A DNA stretch of 64,000 nucleotides from Methanothrix soehngenii GP6 (GTDB taxonomy: Archaea; Halobacteriota; Methanosarcinia; Methanotrichales; Methanotrichaceae): positions 2,108,001 to 2,172,000 of the forward strand of contig NC_015416.1 of the NCBI RefSeq assembly GCF_000204415.1, in the 5' to 3' direction. The translations under genes and the position numbers were made by a program. This document shows positions 1-8,346 of this stretch, piece after piece. The stretch's first letter is position 1. Each line of letters opens with the position of its first letter. The notes beneath the pieces were generated by a model. The model had not been told where the DNA came from and did no database searches. It was given only the letters and a program-made list of their open reading frames with translations.

Positions 1-271
1 GGTGGATGTGCCTGGGGTCGTTTCCCGGTCCCGGTTCCGCCAGGAACCTGGCCAAAATAGCCGTCTTGTACTCAGATACGACCCTTCTCATCTCCTCTGG
101 AGATGGAGCAAAGGGCGGGCAGCAAAGGTGCTTTCCATAGGCCCGGCAGCCGTATCTGCACTTCAGCCTCACCCAATCCGCCACAACTATAAGATCGGTG
201 GAGATGGGACGGATATCCGGATGGATCGATTGCAGCTCAAAGAGAATGCTGTCCAGATCCTCATCATTCAT
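1..271 (-). CDS. DUF2284 predicted metal-binding protein (N-terminal part, cut by window edge)
   Basis: An open minus-strand frame starts at ATG 271 and runs off the left edge of the window after 90 codons, so only the N-terminus is visible. A good ribosome binding site (GGAGG) lies about 8 bases before the ATG. The visible part carries a cysteine pattern typical of the DUF2284 family (CRYGCRAYG, then CCPPFAPSPEEMRR), thought to bind a metal or Fe-S cluster. The biochemical role of the family is not established. It lies 70 bases downstream of the universal stress protein gene on the same strand and could share its transcript. The plus-strand reading of this stretch is only its antisense shadow. 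Confidence 0.8.
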   Translation of the reverse strand, partial: MNDEDLDSILFELQSIHPDIRPISTDLIVVADWVRLKCRYGCRAYGKHLCCPPFAPSPEEMRRVVSEYKTAILARFLAEPGPGNDPRHIH

Positions 272-340
272 AAGATCTGCCTCCGTTCTTTATTTGCATT
301 GCCCCTTTCTCTATTCACCTATCCGTTATCCGCGCCCGGC

Positions 341-1285
341 TCAGCCCGTCTTTTGCCGGACCACCAGCACCGGCCTATCCGATCGCCGGGCGACATCGAA
401 TGAGGTGCTGCCCAATCTCATCTGCTTGATCCAGCCCTTCCCCTGGGAGCTGAAGATCAGAAGCGAAACATCATGCTTTTTGGCAAGTTCCAGAATCTGA
501 TCGGCAGGCTTGCCCTTGAGGATATGGACTGTGACCATTCTTCCCGGCTGCTCCAGATCCTGACGCATCAGATTAAGCTTTTCTGCCGCTCTGCCAAACT
601 CCTCTTCTTTGGATATTACATGGGCCAGAAGGATCTCTTTTGTTCCCTCCAGTTCCCCTGCCAGTACTATGGCATCCTCTGCTGCCGCCGAGAGGTCAGT
701 TGTGACCAGAATCCTGGAGAAGATATCTGGGCAGAACCTCTCCATATTTGCCTCTTTACCTTTTTCCAGCATTTTGTGGCGGATGATTAATAGATCGGTC
801 TCACCCTGGCGCAGCACCTCTGTGGATACGCTTCCGAGCAGTATCCCCTCCAGCATTCCCTTACCTTCTGCTCCCATGATTATCAGGGATACATTCTCCT
901 CCCATGCCGTCTTCTGAATGGCATCGCCCACAGTTCCTCCGTAAACAAAATCCGCATCCTGCCTGGGCTCCGGAGGATTGAGATTTATCCCATCCGCCCC
1001 ACTCATGGGCTCCACTATCACCTTCAGGATGGGCTTCACCATGAGAGAAACCTCATTTTTGCAGGTAATACTAGCGAGCAGCTTTGCCTCTTCATTGAGC
1101 CGAAAAGCCGCCTCGCTTATGATGGCGTCATAGCTCCATCCGCTCTTCTCCAGGAGCTTGGGATTGCTGGCATCCAGGACATTGAGAAGCACTACCTCTC
1201 TGGTCCCAGGGATCTCCGTTACATATTCGGCCATCTTGCTGGAGTACCTGGAGAAGTCGGTCGGAATCAGAACTTTTTCAAACAT
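341..1285 (-). CDS. Tandem-domain universal stress protein (UspA family)
   Basis: The 314-residue protein has two UspA (PF00582) domains, about residues 1-155 and 185-312. The first has the ATP-binding signature G-x2-G-x9-G-S within GAEGKGMLEGILLGS. The second has the equivalent stretch SSQGKGWIKQMRLGS, where the first glycine is serine. Each domain starts with the usual strand and aspartate (LIPTDFS, LVTTDLS). Double-domain Usps are common in methanogens and are thought to bind ATP and modulate stress responses; the target is unknown. The DUF2284 gene follows on the same strand. Confidence 0.9.
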   Translation of the reverse strand: MFEKVLIPTDFSRYSSKMAEYVTEIPGTREVVLLNVLDASNPKLLEKSGWSYDAIISEAAFRLNEEAKLLASITCKNEVSLMVKPILKVIVEPMSGADGINLNPPEPRQDADFVYGGTVGDAIQKTAWEENVSLIIMGAEGKGMLEGILLGSVSTEVLRQGETDLLIIRHKMLEKGKEANMERFCPDIFSRILVTTDLSAAAEDAIVLAGELEGTKEILLAHVISKEEEFGRAAEKLNLMRQDLEQPGRMVTVHILKGKPADQILELAKKHDVSLLIFSSQGKGWIKQMRLGSTSFDVARRSDRPVLVVRQKTG

Positions 1286-1490
1286 TTTCTCTCACCCCTC
1301 GCCTATTCTCTACTCAGAAATTGTTCATGAATCTGTCTTCGTCAAAATATATCAAAATGGCGATATGTCTTGGATCAATCAAACGACGATGGCAAGGGCC
1401 ATGATGAGGATAAGATCTATTTATACCAATGACGCATTATAATTTGTTAAGATCTATCGGCTCTTTTGGGCTGATATCGAGTGTGGGATT

Positions 1491-3671
1491 ATGTGGAAAT
1501 ACATCTTGCTAATGATAATTGCCATATCTTCAGGCCTGATGAGCCCCGCAGGAGCGGATGGAATCATCATCGTCGATCCGCCACCTGGAGTGGACGTGCG
1601 TCTAGACCAGTCTCTGGCCATCAAGTACCATCATGTGGACATCCAGATAAAGGACCAGGTGGCCACCACCCGGGTGGATCAGGTCTTCGTCAATGACAAT
1701 CCATGGACTGCTGAGGGAACCTACATATTTCCCCTGCCAGAGGGCGCTGCGGTGAGCGATTTTGTGATGTGGGTGGATGGAAAGGCAGTGCACGGCGAGA
1801 TCCTGGAAGCTGATGAGGCCCGGACAATATATGATGATGTAGTGCGGAGGATGAAAGACCCGGCACTGCTCGAGTATGTGGGCAGAAAGGCCCTCAAGGC
1901 CTCAGTGTTTCCCATCCCCCCAGGAGAAGAGCGCAAGATTGAGCTGGAGTATAGCCAGATCCTGCCGGTGGAAAACGGCCTGGTTCATTACATCTATCCC
2001 TTGAGCACAGAACGTTTCTCCTCCCGGCCGCTGGAAGATCTGGTCGTCAGGGCCCAGATCGAGTCGCGAGAACCGCTGAAGGCCGTCTATTCCTCTCGCC
2101 ATGAGGTCTCCATAGATAGGGAGGATGACTACCATGCCCTTCTGGGACTGGAGCAATCGGATGTCCTGCCGGACAGGGACTTCGAGCTCTTCTACACCAT
2201 CAGCAGCGAGAAGATCGGCCTGAACCTGCTCAGCTTTAAAGAGGAGGGCCAAGACGGTTTCTTCCTCCTCCTGGCAGCACCGGATGTAAAGGTAAACGAA
2301 GAGGAGATAGTGGTCAAGGATATAATTCTAGTCCTGGACACCTCGGGCAGCATGCAAGGCGAGAAGATGGACCAGGCCAAGGAGGCTGCCAGATATGTCC
2401 TGGATCACCTCAATCCTCTGGATCGGTTTGCTATCGTCTCCTTTGCCACTACCACCAGATCTTTCAGCCCCAGTCTCGAGCCCGCCGCCCAGGCAGATAA
2501 GGGAAAGGATTTCTTAGACCGCCTGGAGGCCATGGGATCGACGGATATCAACCGGGCGATGATCGAGGCGGTGGGCCTGGCGGAAGAAGTCCGCCCCACC
2601 ACCCTCATCTTTCTCACCGATGGCCTGCCCACCGAGGGAGTGACGGTGACAGGAGCAATACTTGACAATGTAGCGCGAGAGGCACCGGATAATGTGCGCA
2701 TCTTCAGCTTTGGGGTGGGCGACGATGTGGACACCGACCTGCTTGACCAGATCTCTATGGACAACGGCGGTGCGAGCACCTATGTCCGTCCAGGGGAAGA
2801 GATCGATGAGGAGGTCAGCGCCTTCTACCGCAAGGTGAAGATGCCCGTCCTCTCCGACCTCTCCTTAGACTGGGGCGATATCATAGTCGATCAGGTCTAT
2901 CCCCAGAGGATCCCGGACCTTTTCGCCGGCTCTCAGCTCATCATGCTTGGAAGGTACAGAGAAGGCGGACCGGCGAAAATCACCCTGAAGGGAATGGTCA
3001 ACCAGGAAGAGAGAAGCTATACCTATGAGGATCTCAGCTTCCGGAAAGAGGGCGGCGACGACTTCATACCCCGTCTCTGGGCCACCCGGGCGGTAGGATA
3101 CTATCTCACTCAGATCCGGCTTTACGGGGAGAAGCAGGAGTGGATAGACTCCATCGTCTCCCTTAGCACCCGCTACGGCATAATCACTCCTTACACCTCC
3201 TTCCTGGTGCAGGAGAAGGACATCTTCAGCGACAAGGGTAGAGAGGAGGCAATTTCAGACTTCGAGGAGGAAATGGCTGCGGCAGCAGCTGAGCCTGCAT
3301 TTGGGGAAGCTGCTGTAGAGAAAGCCGTCTATCAGAAGTCATTGAGCGCCGCACCAGTGGGGGCAGCGGTGCCAGTTAATATGTCCGTCTCTACTGGGAT
3401 TGATGGAACCAGTAAGATGGTGCGGGTCTCAGAGGTGTTGAAGAATGTGGGCAGCAAGACCTTCCTCTTGAAAAATGACACCTGGATAGACACCACATTT
3501 GACCGCTCCATGAAGACGAAGAAGGTGGCATTCCTGGGCGAGGAGTACTTCGATCTGATCTCCCAAGTGCCGGTTCTGGGAAGCTACTTCGCCCTGGGTG
3601 AGAGGGTGATAGTGGTACATGAGGGCCAGGCCTATGAGACGGTGGCCGAAGACGACTCGGGTTCTGGTTAG
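1491..3671 (+). CDS. Secreted VIT + von Willebrand factor A domain protein
   Basis: The 726-residue protein begins with a signal peptide (hydrophobic stretch to about residue 20, ending near PAGADG). A VIT domain follows at about residues 25-150 (inter-alpha-trypsin-inhibitor type), then a VWA domain from about residue 276. The metal-ion-dependent adhesion site is intact: DTSGSM starts at D283, and a later FLTDGLP supplies a second MIDAS loop. The C-terminal ~130 residues form another, unassigned domain. Such VIT/VWA proteins are extracellular and bind ligands through a divalent metal; the ligand cannot be told. The gene stands alone between two minus-strand genes. The start at ATG 1491 is chosen because it gives a complete signal peptide. 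Confidence 0.88.
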   Translation: MWKYILLMIIAISSGLMSPAGADGIIIVDPPPGVDVRLDQSLAIKYHHVDIQIKDQVATTRVDQVFVNDNPWTAEGTYIFPLPEGAAVSDFVMWVDGKAVHGEILEADEARTIYDDVVRRMKDPALLEYVGRKALKASVFPIPPGEERKIELEYSQILPVENGLVHYIYPLSTERFSSRPLEDLVVRAQIESREPLKAVYSSRHEVSIDREDDYHALLGLEQSDVLPDRDFELFYTISSEKIGLNLLSFKEEGQDGFFLLLAAPDVKVNEEEIVVKDIILVLDTSGSMQGEKMDQAKEAARYVLDHLNPLDRFAIVSFATTTRSFSPSLEPAAQADKGKDFLDRLEAMGSTDINRAMIEAVGLAEEVRPTTLIFLTDGLPTEGVTVTGAILDNVAREAPDNVRIFSFGVGDDVDTDLLDQISMDNGGASTYVRPGEEIDEEVSAFYRKVKMPVLSDLSLDWGDIIVDQVYPQRIPDLFAGSQLIMLGRYREGGPAKITLKGMVNQEERSYTYEDLSFRKEGGDDFIPRLWATRAVGYYLTQIRLYGEKQEWIDSIVSLSTRYGIITPYTSFLVQEKDIFSDKGREEAISDFEEEMAAAAAEPAFGEAAVEKAVYQKSLSAAPVGAAVPVNMSVSTGIDGTSKMVRVSEVLKNVGSKTFLLKNDTWIDTTFDRSMKTKKVAFLGEEYFDLISQVPVLGSYFALGERVIVVHEGQAYETVAEDDSGSG

Positions 3672-3748
3672 AGCAACAAGAAAAATGAGCGAACCGGAGG
3701 GTCGGGAGATATCTGCTCGCCCGGCCCGGATTTTTCCAATTTTTTCCT

Positions 3749-4651
3749 TTATATCTCCATCTGCCCCTTTACATAGAGGTCCTCTGCCACCCGGTTCAGC
3801 CTATCACCCTTCACCTCTCCGCCGTAGTCGGGCAGAATTACAATATCCTTATCATGGTAGCGATTCCGGATATCCTGGATGTAGGAGGTCTGAGAGGCCA
3901 TCTTCTCCTGGCAGAATTGGCAGGGGCATTCTCCAATCACATGGTTTATGACAATGGCGGAGACGTTCACTCCATGCGACTGTACCGTCTCAATCAGCCG
4001 TCTGCTCTCCTCCACTGCCGCCTTCTCCGGGATGGTCACAACGGTGATGCTCGCGGTCTTGGGATCGGTAAGCGCATTTCTCATGGTCTCAGCCTTCAGC
4101 CGCATGGCTCTCACCTCTTTTAGTATGGAATCCCCAAATCCCGATTCAAGCATATTGAGAACCCCAATCCATTTGTTTCTGATCCCCAGCACCTTGGTGA
4201 CAAATCCGGTGGTTATGGAGGGCAGCTGGAGCAGAGGGAGGACCATGGCCGTGGGCGCAGAGTCTATGACCACCAGATCGTACTTCTTCTGGACGTAGAT
4301 GTCATTTAGCTTGTCCATGAATATCAGCTCGGAGACGCCAGGCATGCTGGCAAAGTCCTCCGGCTTCACCTCCACCTCGAAGAGGCCGAAAAGCGCAGTG
4401 ATCATGTTCTTATATCTGCGAAAGAAGCTGCGTGACTCCTCGGCAAGGTCTGGCTCATATGCAAATAGATGCTCTTTGATCTTATTCGGCTGGCTTCCCA
4501 GGTCTATATCGAAGATATCAGAGAGAGAATGAGCGGGATCCATGGAGAAGACAAGGGTCTCTAAGCCCTTTTCAGAGGCCCATATGCCTGTCGCTGCAGA
4601 ACATACGCTCTTTCCCACGCCGCCCTTGCCTGCTACATAAATGAGCTTCAT
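3749..4651 (-). CDS. ArsA/Get3-family anion-transporting ATPase
   Basis: The 300-residue protein has the deviant Walker A motif GKGGVGKS at residues 8-15 and the family motif DPAHSLSD near residue 38. A cysteine cluster CPCQFC lies at about residues 242-247, in the place where archaeal Get3 homologues carry a CxxC zinc-binding pair. It is a cytosolic P-loop ATPase of the SIMIBI class. In archaea, members of this family are candidates for tail-anchored membrane protein targeting or metalloid handling. No arsB or arsR lies nearby, which favours a Get3-like role (inference). Start ATG 4651 is the first possible one and keeps the P-loop at the N-terminus. Confidence 0.88.
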   Translation of the reverse strand: MKLIYVAGKGGVGKSVCSAATGIWASEKGLETLVFSMDPAHSLSDIFDIDLGSQPNKIKEHLFAYEPDLAEESRSFFRRYKNMITALFGLFEVEVKPEDFASMPGVSELIFMDKLNDIYVQKKYDLVVIDSAPTAMVLPLLQLPSITTGFVTKVLGIRNKWIGVLNMLESGFGDSILKEVRAMRLKAETMRNALTDPKTASITVVTIPEKAAVEESRRLIETVQSHGVNVSAIVINHVIGECPCQFCQEKMASQTSYIQDIRNRYHDKDIVILPDYGGEVKGDRLNRVAEDLYVKGQMEI

Positions 4652-4752
4652 GGCCTGTACTGATCGGGGGTGGATTTAATTGTTTGCTAATAAAAAGGTT
4701 TTTCTACTTTCAAGACATTTTAATGAAATTAATTATAAAAGGGGGCGAAAGG

Positions 4753-5172
4753 ATGAGGAAGCAACTAATATTAACTGCAGTGTTCATTCTGTCCATTAGC
4801 TGGGCGCAAGGTATCAGCGACGGGAGGACAGCGAGCCTGGATATCGTTGGGAGCAATGTGAATAACACCACGTTCATATCGCTGGATGGCGTTCCGGTTG
4901 CGCTGGATGTAATAGGAAGCACCACCAGTAATATCCAGGTAGGGGCTCTGGCTAAAGATTTACAATCACAGTGCCGCTATTGCTATGAATGCGGCGCATG
5001 CGGTGAGCCGAAGATCTATACCACGCCATGGGACGACTTCAGAAGGCCTTTATGCTATCCTTGGAGTTCTTATATTCCCACCCGCTACAATAAGCCCATG
5101 ATCAACTGGAATACGGGAACCATGGATCAAGAGCCAGTCTCTCTGGGCCAGGGAAATGGCGTCTCTGGCTGA
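4753..5172 (+). CDS. Small secreted Cys-rich protein with DIVGSN repeat (family member 1)
   Basis: This 139-residue protein is not a family I recognise. It has a signal peptide (MRKQLILTAVFILSISWAQG), then two related segments, LDIVGSNVNNTTF and LDVIGSTTSNIQV, which look like two turns of a short beta repeat. A cysteine cluster CRYCYECGAC and an aromatic, Pro-rich tail follow. The next gene (5307-5723) encodes a protein of the same architecture, so the two are probably tandem paralogues. ATG 4753 is preferred over upstream starts because it begins exactly at the signal peptide and follows GGGGGCGAAAGG. Secretion or cell-surface location is inferred. Confidence 0.7.
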   Translation: MRKQLILTAVFILSISWAQGISDGRTASLDIVGSNVNNTTFISLDGVPVALDVIGSTTSNIQVGALAKDLQSQCRYCYECGACGEPKIYTTPWDDFRRPLCYPWSSYIPTRYNKPMINWNTGTMDQEPVSLGQGNGVSG

Positions 5173-5202
5173 TGGCAAAGAAAGATGGAAAAAAGCCTCT
5201 CT

Positions 5203-5237
5203 GGCTGGCAGGCGGTTAGAGGTCTCTTCCGCCAGCC
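5203..5237 (+). terminator. Hairpin after the first DIVGSN gene
   Basis: GGCTGGC (5203-5209) pairs with GCCAGCC (5231-5237). The hairpin lies 31 bases past the stop of the 4753-5172 gene and before a T-rich stretch. It could end that transcript or protect its 3' end. Only the inverted repeat is seen; function is inferred. Confidence 0.35.
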
Positions 5238-5306
5238 GAAAAGCTTTTCTACTTTCAGTATATATAAAACATCCATTAAATATTATGTCCAATGGAGGGG
5301 AATGAG

Positions 5307-5723
5307 TTGAGGTATTCTATACTGGCAGCAATGCTGATTCTGATGGCATCAAGCGCCATGGCCTTTGGCGGCCCAGGATCAGTGGTCGTGGATATTGTGG
5401 GAAGCAATGTGGAGGATACGAAGGTTGTGGCCGATGGCCGTGGAGATATAGACCTGGAAATCATCGGAAGCACAGCGAAAAACACAATAGTTTCCCCATT
5501 TAAGGCAACAAGTTATTATCAATCATGCCAGATCTGTCCGCAGTGTCCGACATATCCCACACCCATATATCCAACACCTGAATGTCCCACGTGTCCCAGC
5601 CCTAGTGAAGAGCTGTACAAGCAGCTGATGCCCTGGGATTACAAGCATCTGGGTGTTGATGCCTGGTACGGTGCTTTCTGGTATAGGGATGATCCCAATA
5701 TGCCAAAATGGCCGCAGATTTAA
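5307..5723 (+). CDS. Small secreted Cys/Pro-rich protein with DIVGSN repeat (family member 2)
   Basis: The 138-residue protein shares its plan with the preceding one: signal peptide, VDIVGSNVEDTKV, then LEIIGSTAKNTIV, then a cysteine cluster (SCQICPQC, later CPTC) within a Pro/Tyr-rich linker, and an aromatic C-terminus. The start is taken as TTG 5307 because a strong GGAGGGG lies 7 bases upstream and the signal peptide then begins directly. An in-frame ATG at 5292 would place the ribosome binding site inside the gene. A TATA-like TATATATAAA lies about 45 bases upstream. Function is unknown; the spaced cysteines could bind a metal or form disulfides at the cell surface. Confidence 0.68.
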   Translation: MRYSILAAMLILMASSAMAFGGPGSVVVDIVGSNVEDTKVVADGRGDIDLEIIGSTAKNTIVSPFKATSYYQSCQICPQCPTYPTPIYPTPECPTCPSPSEELYKQLMPWDYKHLGVDAWYGAFWYRDDPNMPKWPQI

Positions 5724-5736
5724 AAAGCCATCAGAG

Positions 5737-5847
5737 AAAAAGCTGCCTGATAACTATCTTAAGGCAGAGATAACGCAGGCTCAGGATTTGGTGAAGGGCC
5801 CGAGGAAAAAAGTCCTGAGCCACTCATTCTAAGATAGCGCAGCTTTT
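5737..5847. repeat. Long imperfect hairpin (three paired blocks)
   Basis: Three blocks pair in nested order: AAAAAGCTGC (5737-5746) with GCAGCTTTT (5839-5847), CTATCTTA (5754-5761) with TAAGATAG (5830-5837), and GGCTCAGGA (5778-5786) with TCCTGAGCC (5813-5821). The whole 111-base stretch can fold as one long stem. It follows the 5307-5723 gene and could be a terminator-like structure, a small RNA or a miniature mobile element. Confidence 0.5.
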
Positions 5848-5948
5848 ATGAAGCAGACATCGTCCTCCCAGGACGACCTCGCATTCTCGGATAATTCCTG
5901 TCAATCCGATAGGTTAAATACCTGCAGCTGAAAACCTTGCAGAAATCC

Positions 5949-7850
5949 ATGCAAGACCGCAAAAGATCATTCTCTCCGGGCACAAGTGAGCTCTTCTGGT
6001 GCAGGAAATGTAACCTTCCTCTTTTATCGGAAGACTGTTCCCTCTGCCATCGTTCAGGCTTCAGAATCCCCCTATCTCCCCCAGGCGACGTCCGCCTTTG
6101 CTCTCGCCGGGGAAAGGACCTGCTCAGAGAGCTATTCCTGCAGAACTGGGGTGCAGCAGATTTCCTGGATGACAGGCTGATCCTGCTCAACAAGATCGCC
6201 GGAATGGACCGGAGGGATCAGGTGATACTTGAGGGCCGACATATTGCCACCCTCTGGTTTGATATCACTCTAGATCAGCACAGGCTGGACCTGGAGATCG
6301 CTGGCGCTGCACTGCTTAAAGAAAGGGCGAAGAAGAACCTGGTTGTCTGTCATGACACCATATTGAAGGGCCACATAAAAGGCAAGTGGCTGGCCAGGGA
6401 TCAGATCGTAAGCCTGCCCCCATCTTTAGAAGAAGGAGATAGCCTCGTCTTGAGGATCGGGAAGTTCTCCGGCGTGGGAACCGTGCGCAGGAAAGATGAG
6501 GCCCAGGCAATCAGGATCAAGGATGTAACTCAGAGGGACTTCGTCCTGAGCGACAGACCAACCACATTGAAGGATACCATCCAGGCCAATGCGGAGCACC
6601 TGAAGCGCCTGGAGAGGGAAGCAATGGCCGAGATAAGGGAATATCTCTCCCGGACCAGGCTTCCAGTGAACATATCGTTCAGCGGGGGGAAAGACAGCCT
6701 GGCCTCGCTCATTCTGGCCAGAAAGCTGATGCCCAGAATTGATGTCCTCTTTATCAATACGGGCTTGGAGTTTCCCGAGACCGTGGAGTATGTGCAAAAG
6801 CTCTGCTCAAACAATAAGCTCAGGCTGCATGAGATCAGAGGGGATAGCGACTTTTTCAAGCAGGCTGAGAGCTTCGGCCCTCCTGCCAAAGACTATCGCT
6901 GGTGCTGCAAAACCAATAAGCTTGGACCGATGACCTCCTTTTTGGCCGGGCAATATCCCAGAGGGTGCGTGACCATTGAGGGACGCAGAGTCTACGAGTC
7001 CTTCAATCGCTCCTCCATAAAGGCAGTGGAGAGGAACCCCTATGTTCCCGGCCAGACCATGCTCTCACCCATCCGCAACTGGAGAGCCCTGGAGGTCATG
7101 CTCTACATCCACTGGAATGGTGAGGTGCTCAACCCTCTTTATGATGAGGACTATGAACGAATAGGCTGCTGGCTCTGCCCGGCATCTCTGCAGTCTGAAT
7201 TCTCCCGCCTAAAAGAGAGCCACCCCAATCTCTACAGCCGCTGGAACTCCTTCCTCCATGATTGGAGAGGAAAGAACGATCTTGATGAGAGATATGTCGA
7301 TTGGGGATTTTGGCGTTGGCGAAAGCATCCTCCCAAGATCACCGAGATGGCCGACTCTTATGGTATCGGTCTAACTTCTCAGGGCAGCATGAAAAAGGAG
7401 ATCTCCCTTCAGGCGGTGAGGGGCAGATCCCCATGTGGCCTGGAGTATTCCATTGAGGCCATCTTGAACTCACCCCAGAATCATCCTTTCTCCAGTGTGG
7501 CCAATGCTCTGGGTATGCTGGGTGAGGCGAAGTATGAGGAGGATATGGGAGCCGCATTGCTGAAGACTGATAAAGGAAGGGCAACGGTCTTTGCTAACGG
7601 CCATATCATGATCATCGCCGGAAGAGAGGAGGCGGAAGAGCTTCTGCAGAAGGTGGTGGAAGTCATACTTCGGGCGCAGATGTGCACTAAATGCGGAATC
7701 TGCATTAGAAACTGCAGCAGAGGGGCGATCACCCTGGAAGATACCATTGTTGTAAACCAGGAGAGGTGCAATCATTGCGGGAAATGCGACCGGGGATGCA
7801 TAGCAATAGATGAGGCGAAGAAGATCTGGAAAGGCTTGGGTGCCAGCTGA
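5949..7850 (+). CDS. PAPS-reductase-like PP-loop protein with zinc ribbon, PUA-like domain and C-terminal 4Fe-4S ferredoxin
   Basis: The protein has about 633 residues. Near the N-terminus is a four-cysteine zinc ribbon (CRKC...CSLC). A PUA-like RNA-binding segment follows at about residues 145-205, then a phosphoadenosine-phosphosulfate-reductase/PP-loop ATPase domain with SGGKDS near residue 245. The C-terminus is a two-cluster ferredoxin with CTKCGICIRNC and CNHCGKC. This fusion is known in methanogens as a PAPS-reductase-like protein. The PUA domain hints at RNA modification or sulfur transfer rather than sulfate assimilation (inference). An in-frame TTG at 5937 is an alternative start; neither has a clear ribosome binding site. 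Confidence 0.85.
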   Translation: MQDRKRSFSPGTSELFWCRKCNLPLLSEDCSLCHRSGFRIPLSPPGDVRLCSRRGKDLLRELFLQNWGAADFLDDRLILLNKIAGMDRRDQVILEGRHIATLWFDITLDQHRLDLEIAGAALLKERAKKNLVVCHDTILKGHIKGKWLARDQIVSLPPSLEEGDSLVLRIGKFSGVGTVRRKDEAQAIRIKDVTQRDFVLSDRPTTLKDTIQANAEHLKRLEREAMAEIREYLSRTRLPVNISFSGGKDSLASLILARKLMPRIDVLFINTGLEFPETVEYVQKLCSNNKLRLHEIRGDSDFFKQAESFGPPAKDYRWCCKTNKLGPMTSFLAGQYPRGCVTIEGRRVYESFNRSSIKAVERNPYVPGQTMLSPIRNWRALEVMLYIHWNGEVLNPLYDEDYERIGCWLCPASLQSEFSRLKESHPNLYSRWNSFLHDWRGKNDLDERYVDWGFWRWRKHPPKITEMADSYGIGLTSQGSMKKEISLQAVRGRSPCGLEYSIEAILNSPQNHPFSSVANALGMLGEAKYEEDMGAALLKTDKGRATVFANGHIMIIAGREEAEELLQKVVEVILRAQMCTKCGICIRNCSRGAITLEDTIVVNQERCNHCGKCDRGCIAIDEAKKIWKGLGAS

Positions 7851-8024
7851 GGCTGGGCGCAGGTGCGGAGCAATCGAGATCTCGATGAAAGGGTTGCCGG
7901 GCCAAGCGCATGCTGAGAGGAAAGATCTGCGAAAAGGCTGCCAGGTCTATATCTTCATGGGCTTCTTCTGCCAGTAGATTTAAATATTCGATTAATAGCA
8001 AGAATACCACACTGAGGAATCAGA

Positions 8025-8219
8025 ATGGTATCCGGAACAGTAAAATTCTTCAATAGAACCAAGAGATTTGGATTCATTGCAGGCGACGACGGTAAGGATT
8101 ATTTCGTTCATGCAACCGGCCTCATGCCGGATGTCACCATAACTGAGGGTGACAAGGTCAGCTTCGAGGTAGTTGAAGGCGAGAAAGGCCCCAAGGCAGA
8201 CAGAGTCACAAAAGAGTAA
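8025..8219 (+). CDS. Cold-shock domain protein (CspA-like)
   Basis: The 64-residue protein is a single cold-shock domain. It has the N-terminal GTVKFFN, an RNP1-like RFGFI and an RNP2-like DYFVHA, and the C-terminal KGPKADRV. Such proteins bind single-stranded RNA or DNA and loosen RNA structure at low temperature. They are common in bacteria and patchy in archaea. A TATA-like TTTAAATATT lies about 45 bases upstream of the ATG, consistent with a short leader. The gene is monocistronic, with a hairpin downstream. Confidence 0.93.
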   Translation: MVSGTVKFFNRTKRFGFIAGDDGKDYFVHATGLMPDVTITEGDKVSFEVVEGEKGPKADRVTKE

Positions 8220-8263
8220 TCCAAAATTATCGCGCACATCTCATAAAAGCACATTTTCTCATG

Positions 8264-8281
8264 GGCTGGGAAACCGGCCCA
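8264..8281 (+). terminator. Stable GAAA-loop hairpin after the cold-shock gene
   Basis: GGGCTGG, a GAAA loop and CCGGCCC form a 7-bp stem 45 bases after the cold-shock stop codon. A pyrimidine-rich run follows. It is probably a transcript 3' structure. Confidence 0.4.
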
Positions 8282-8346
8282 GATTTCCCCTTTCTCTGAT
8301 TTATGATTTGCATAGAGCATAGCCTATTTGATCTCCGCCCTCCTGG

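Noticed and set aside
2-403. Plus-strand frame at the left edge
   Set aside because: The minus strand encodes a recognisable DUF2284 N-terminus with a ribosome binding site in the same bases.
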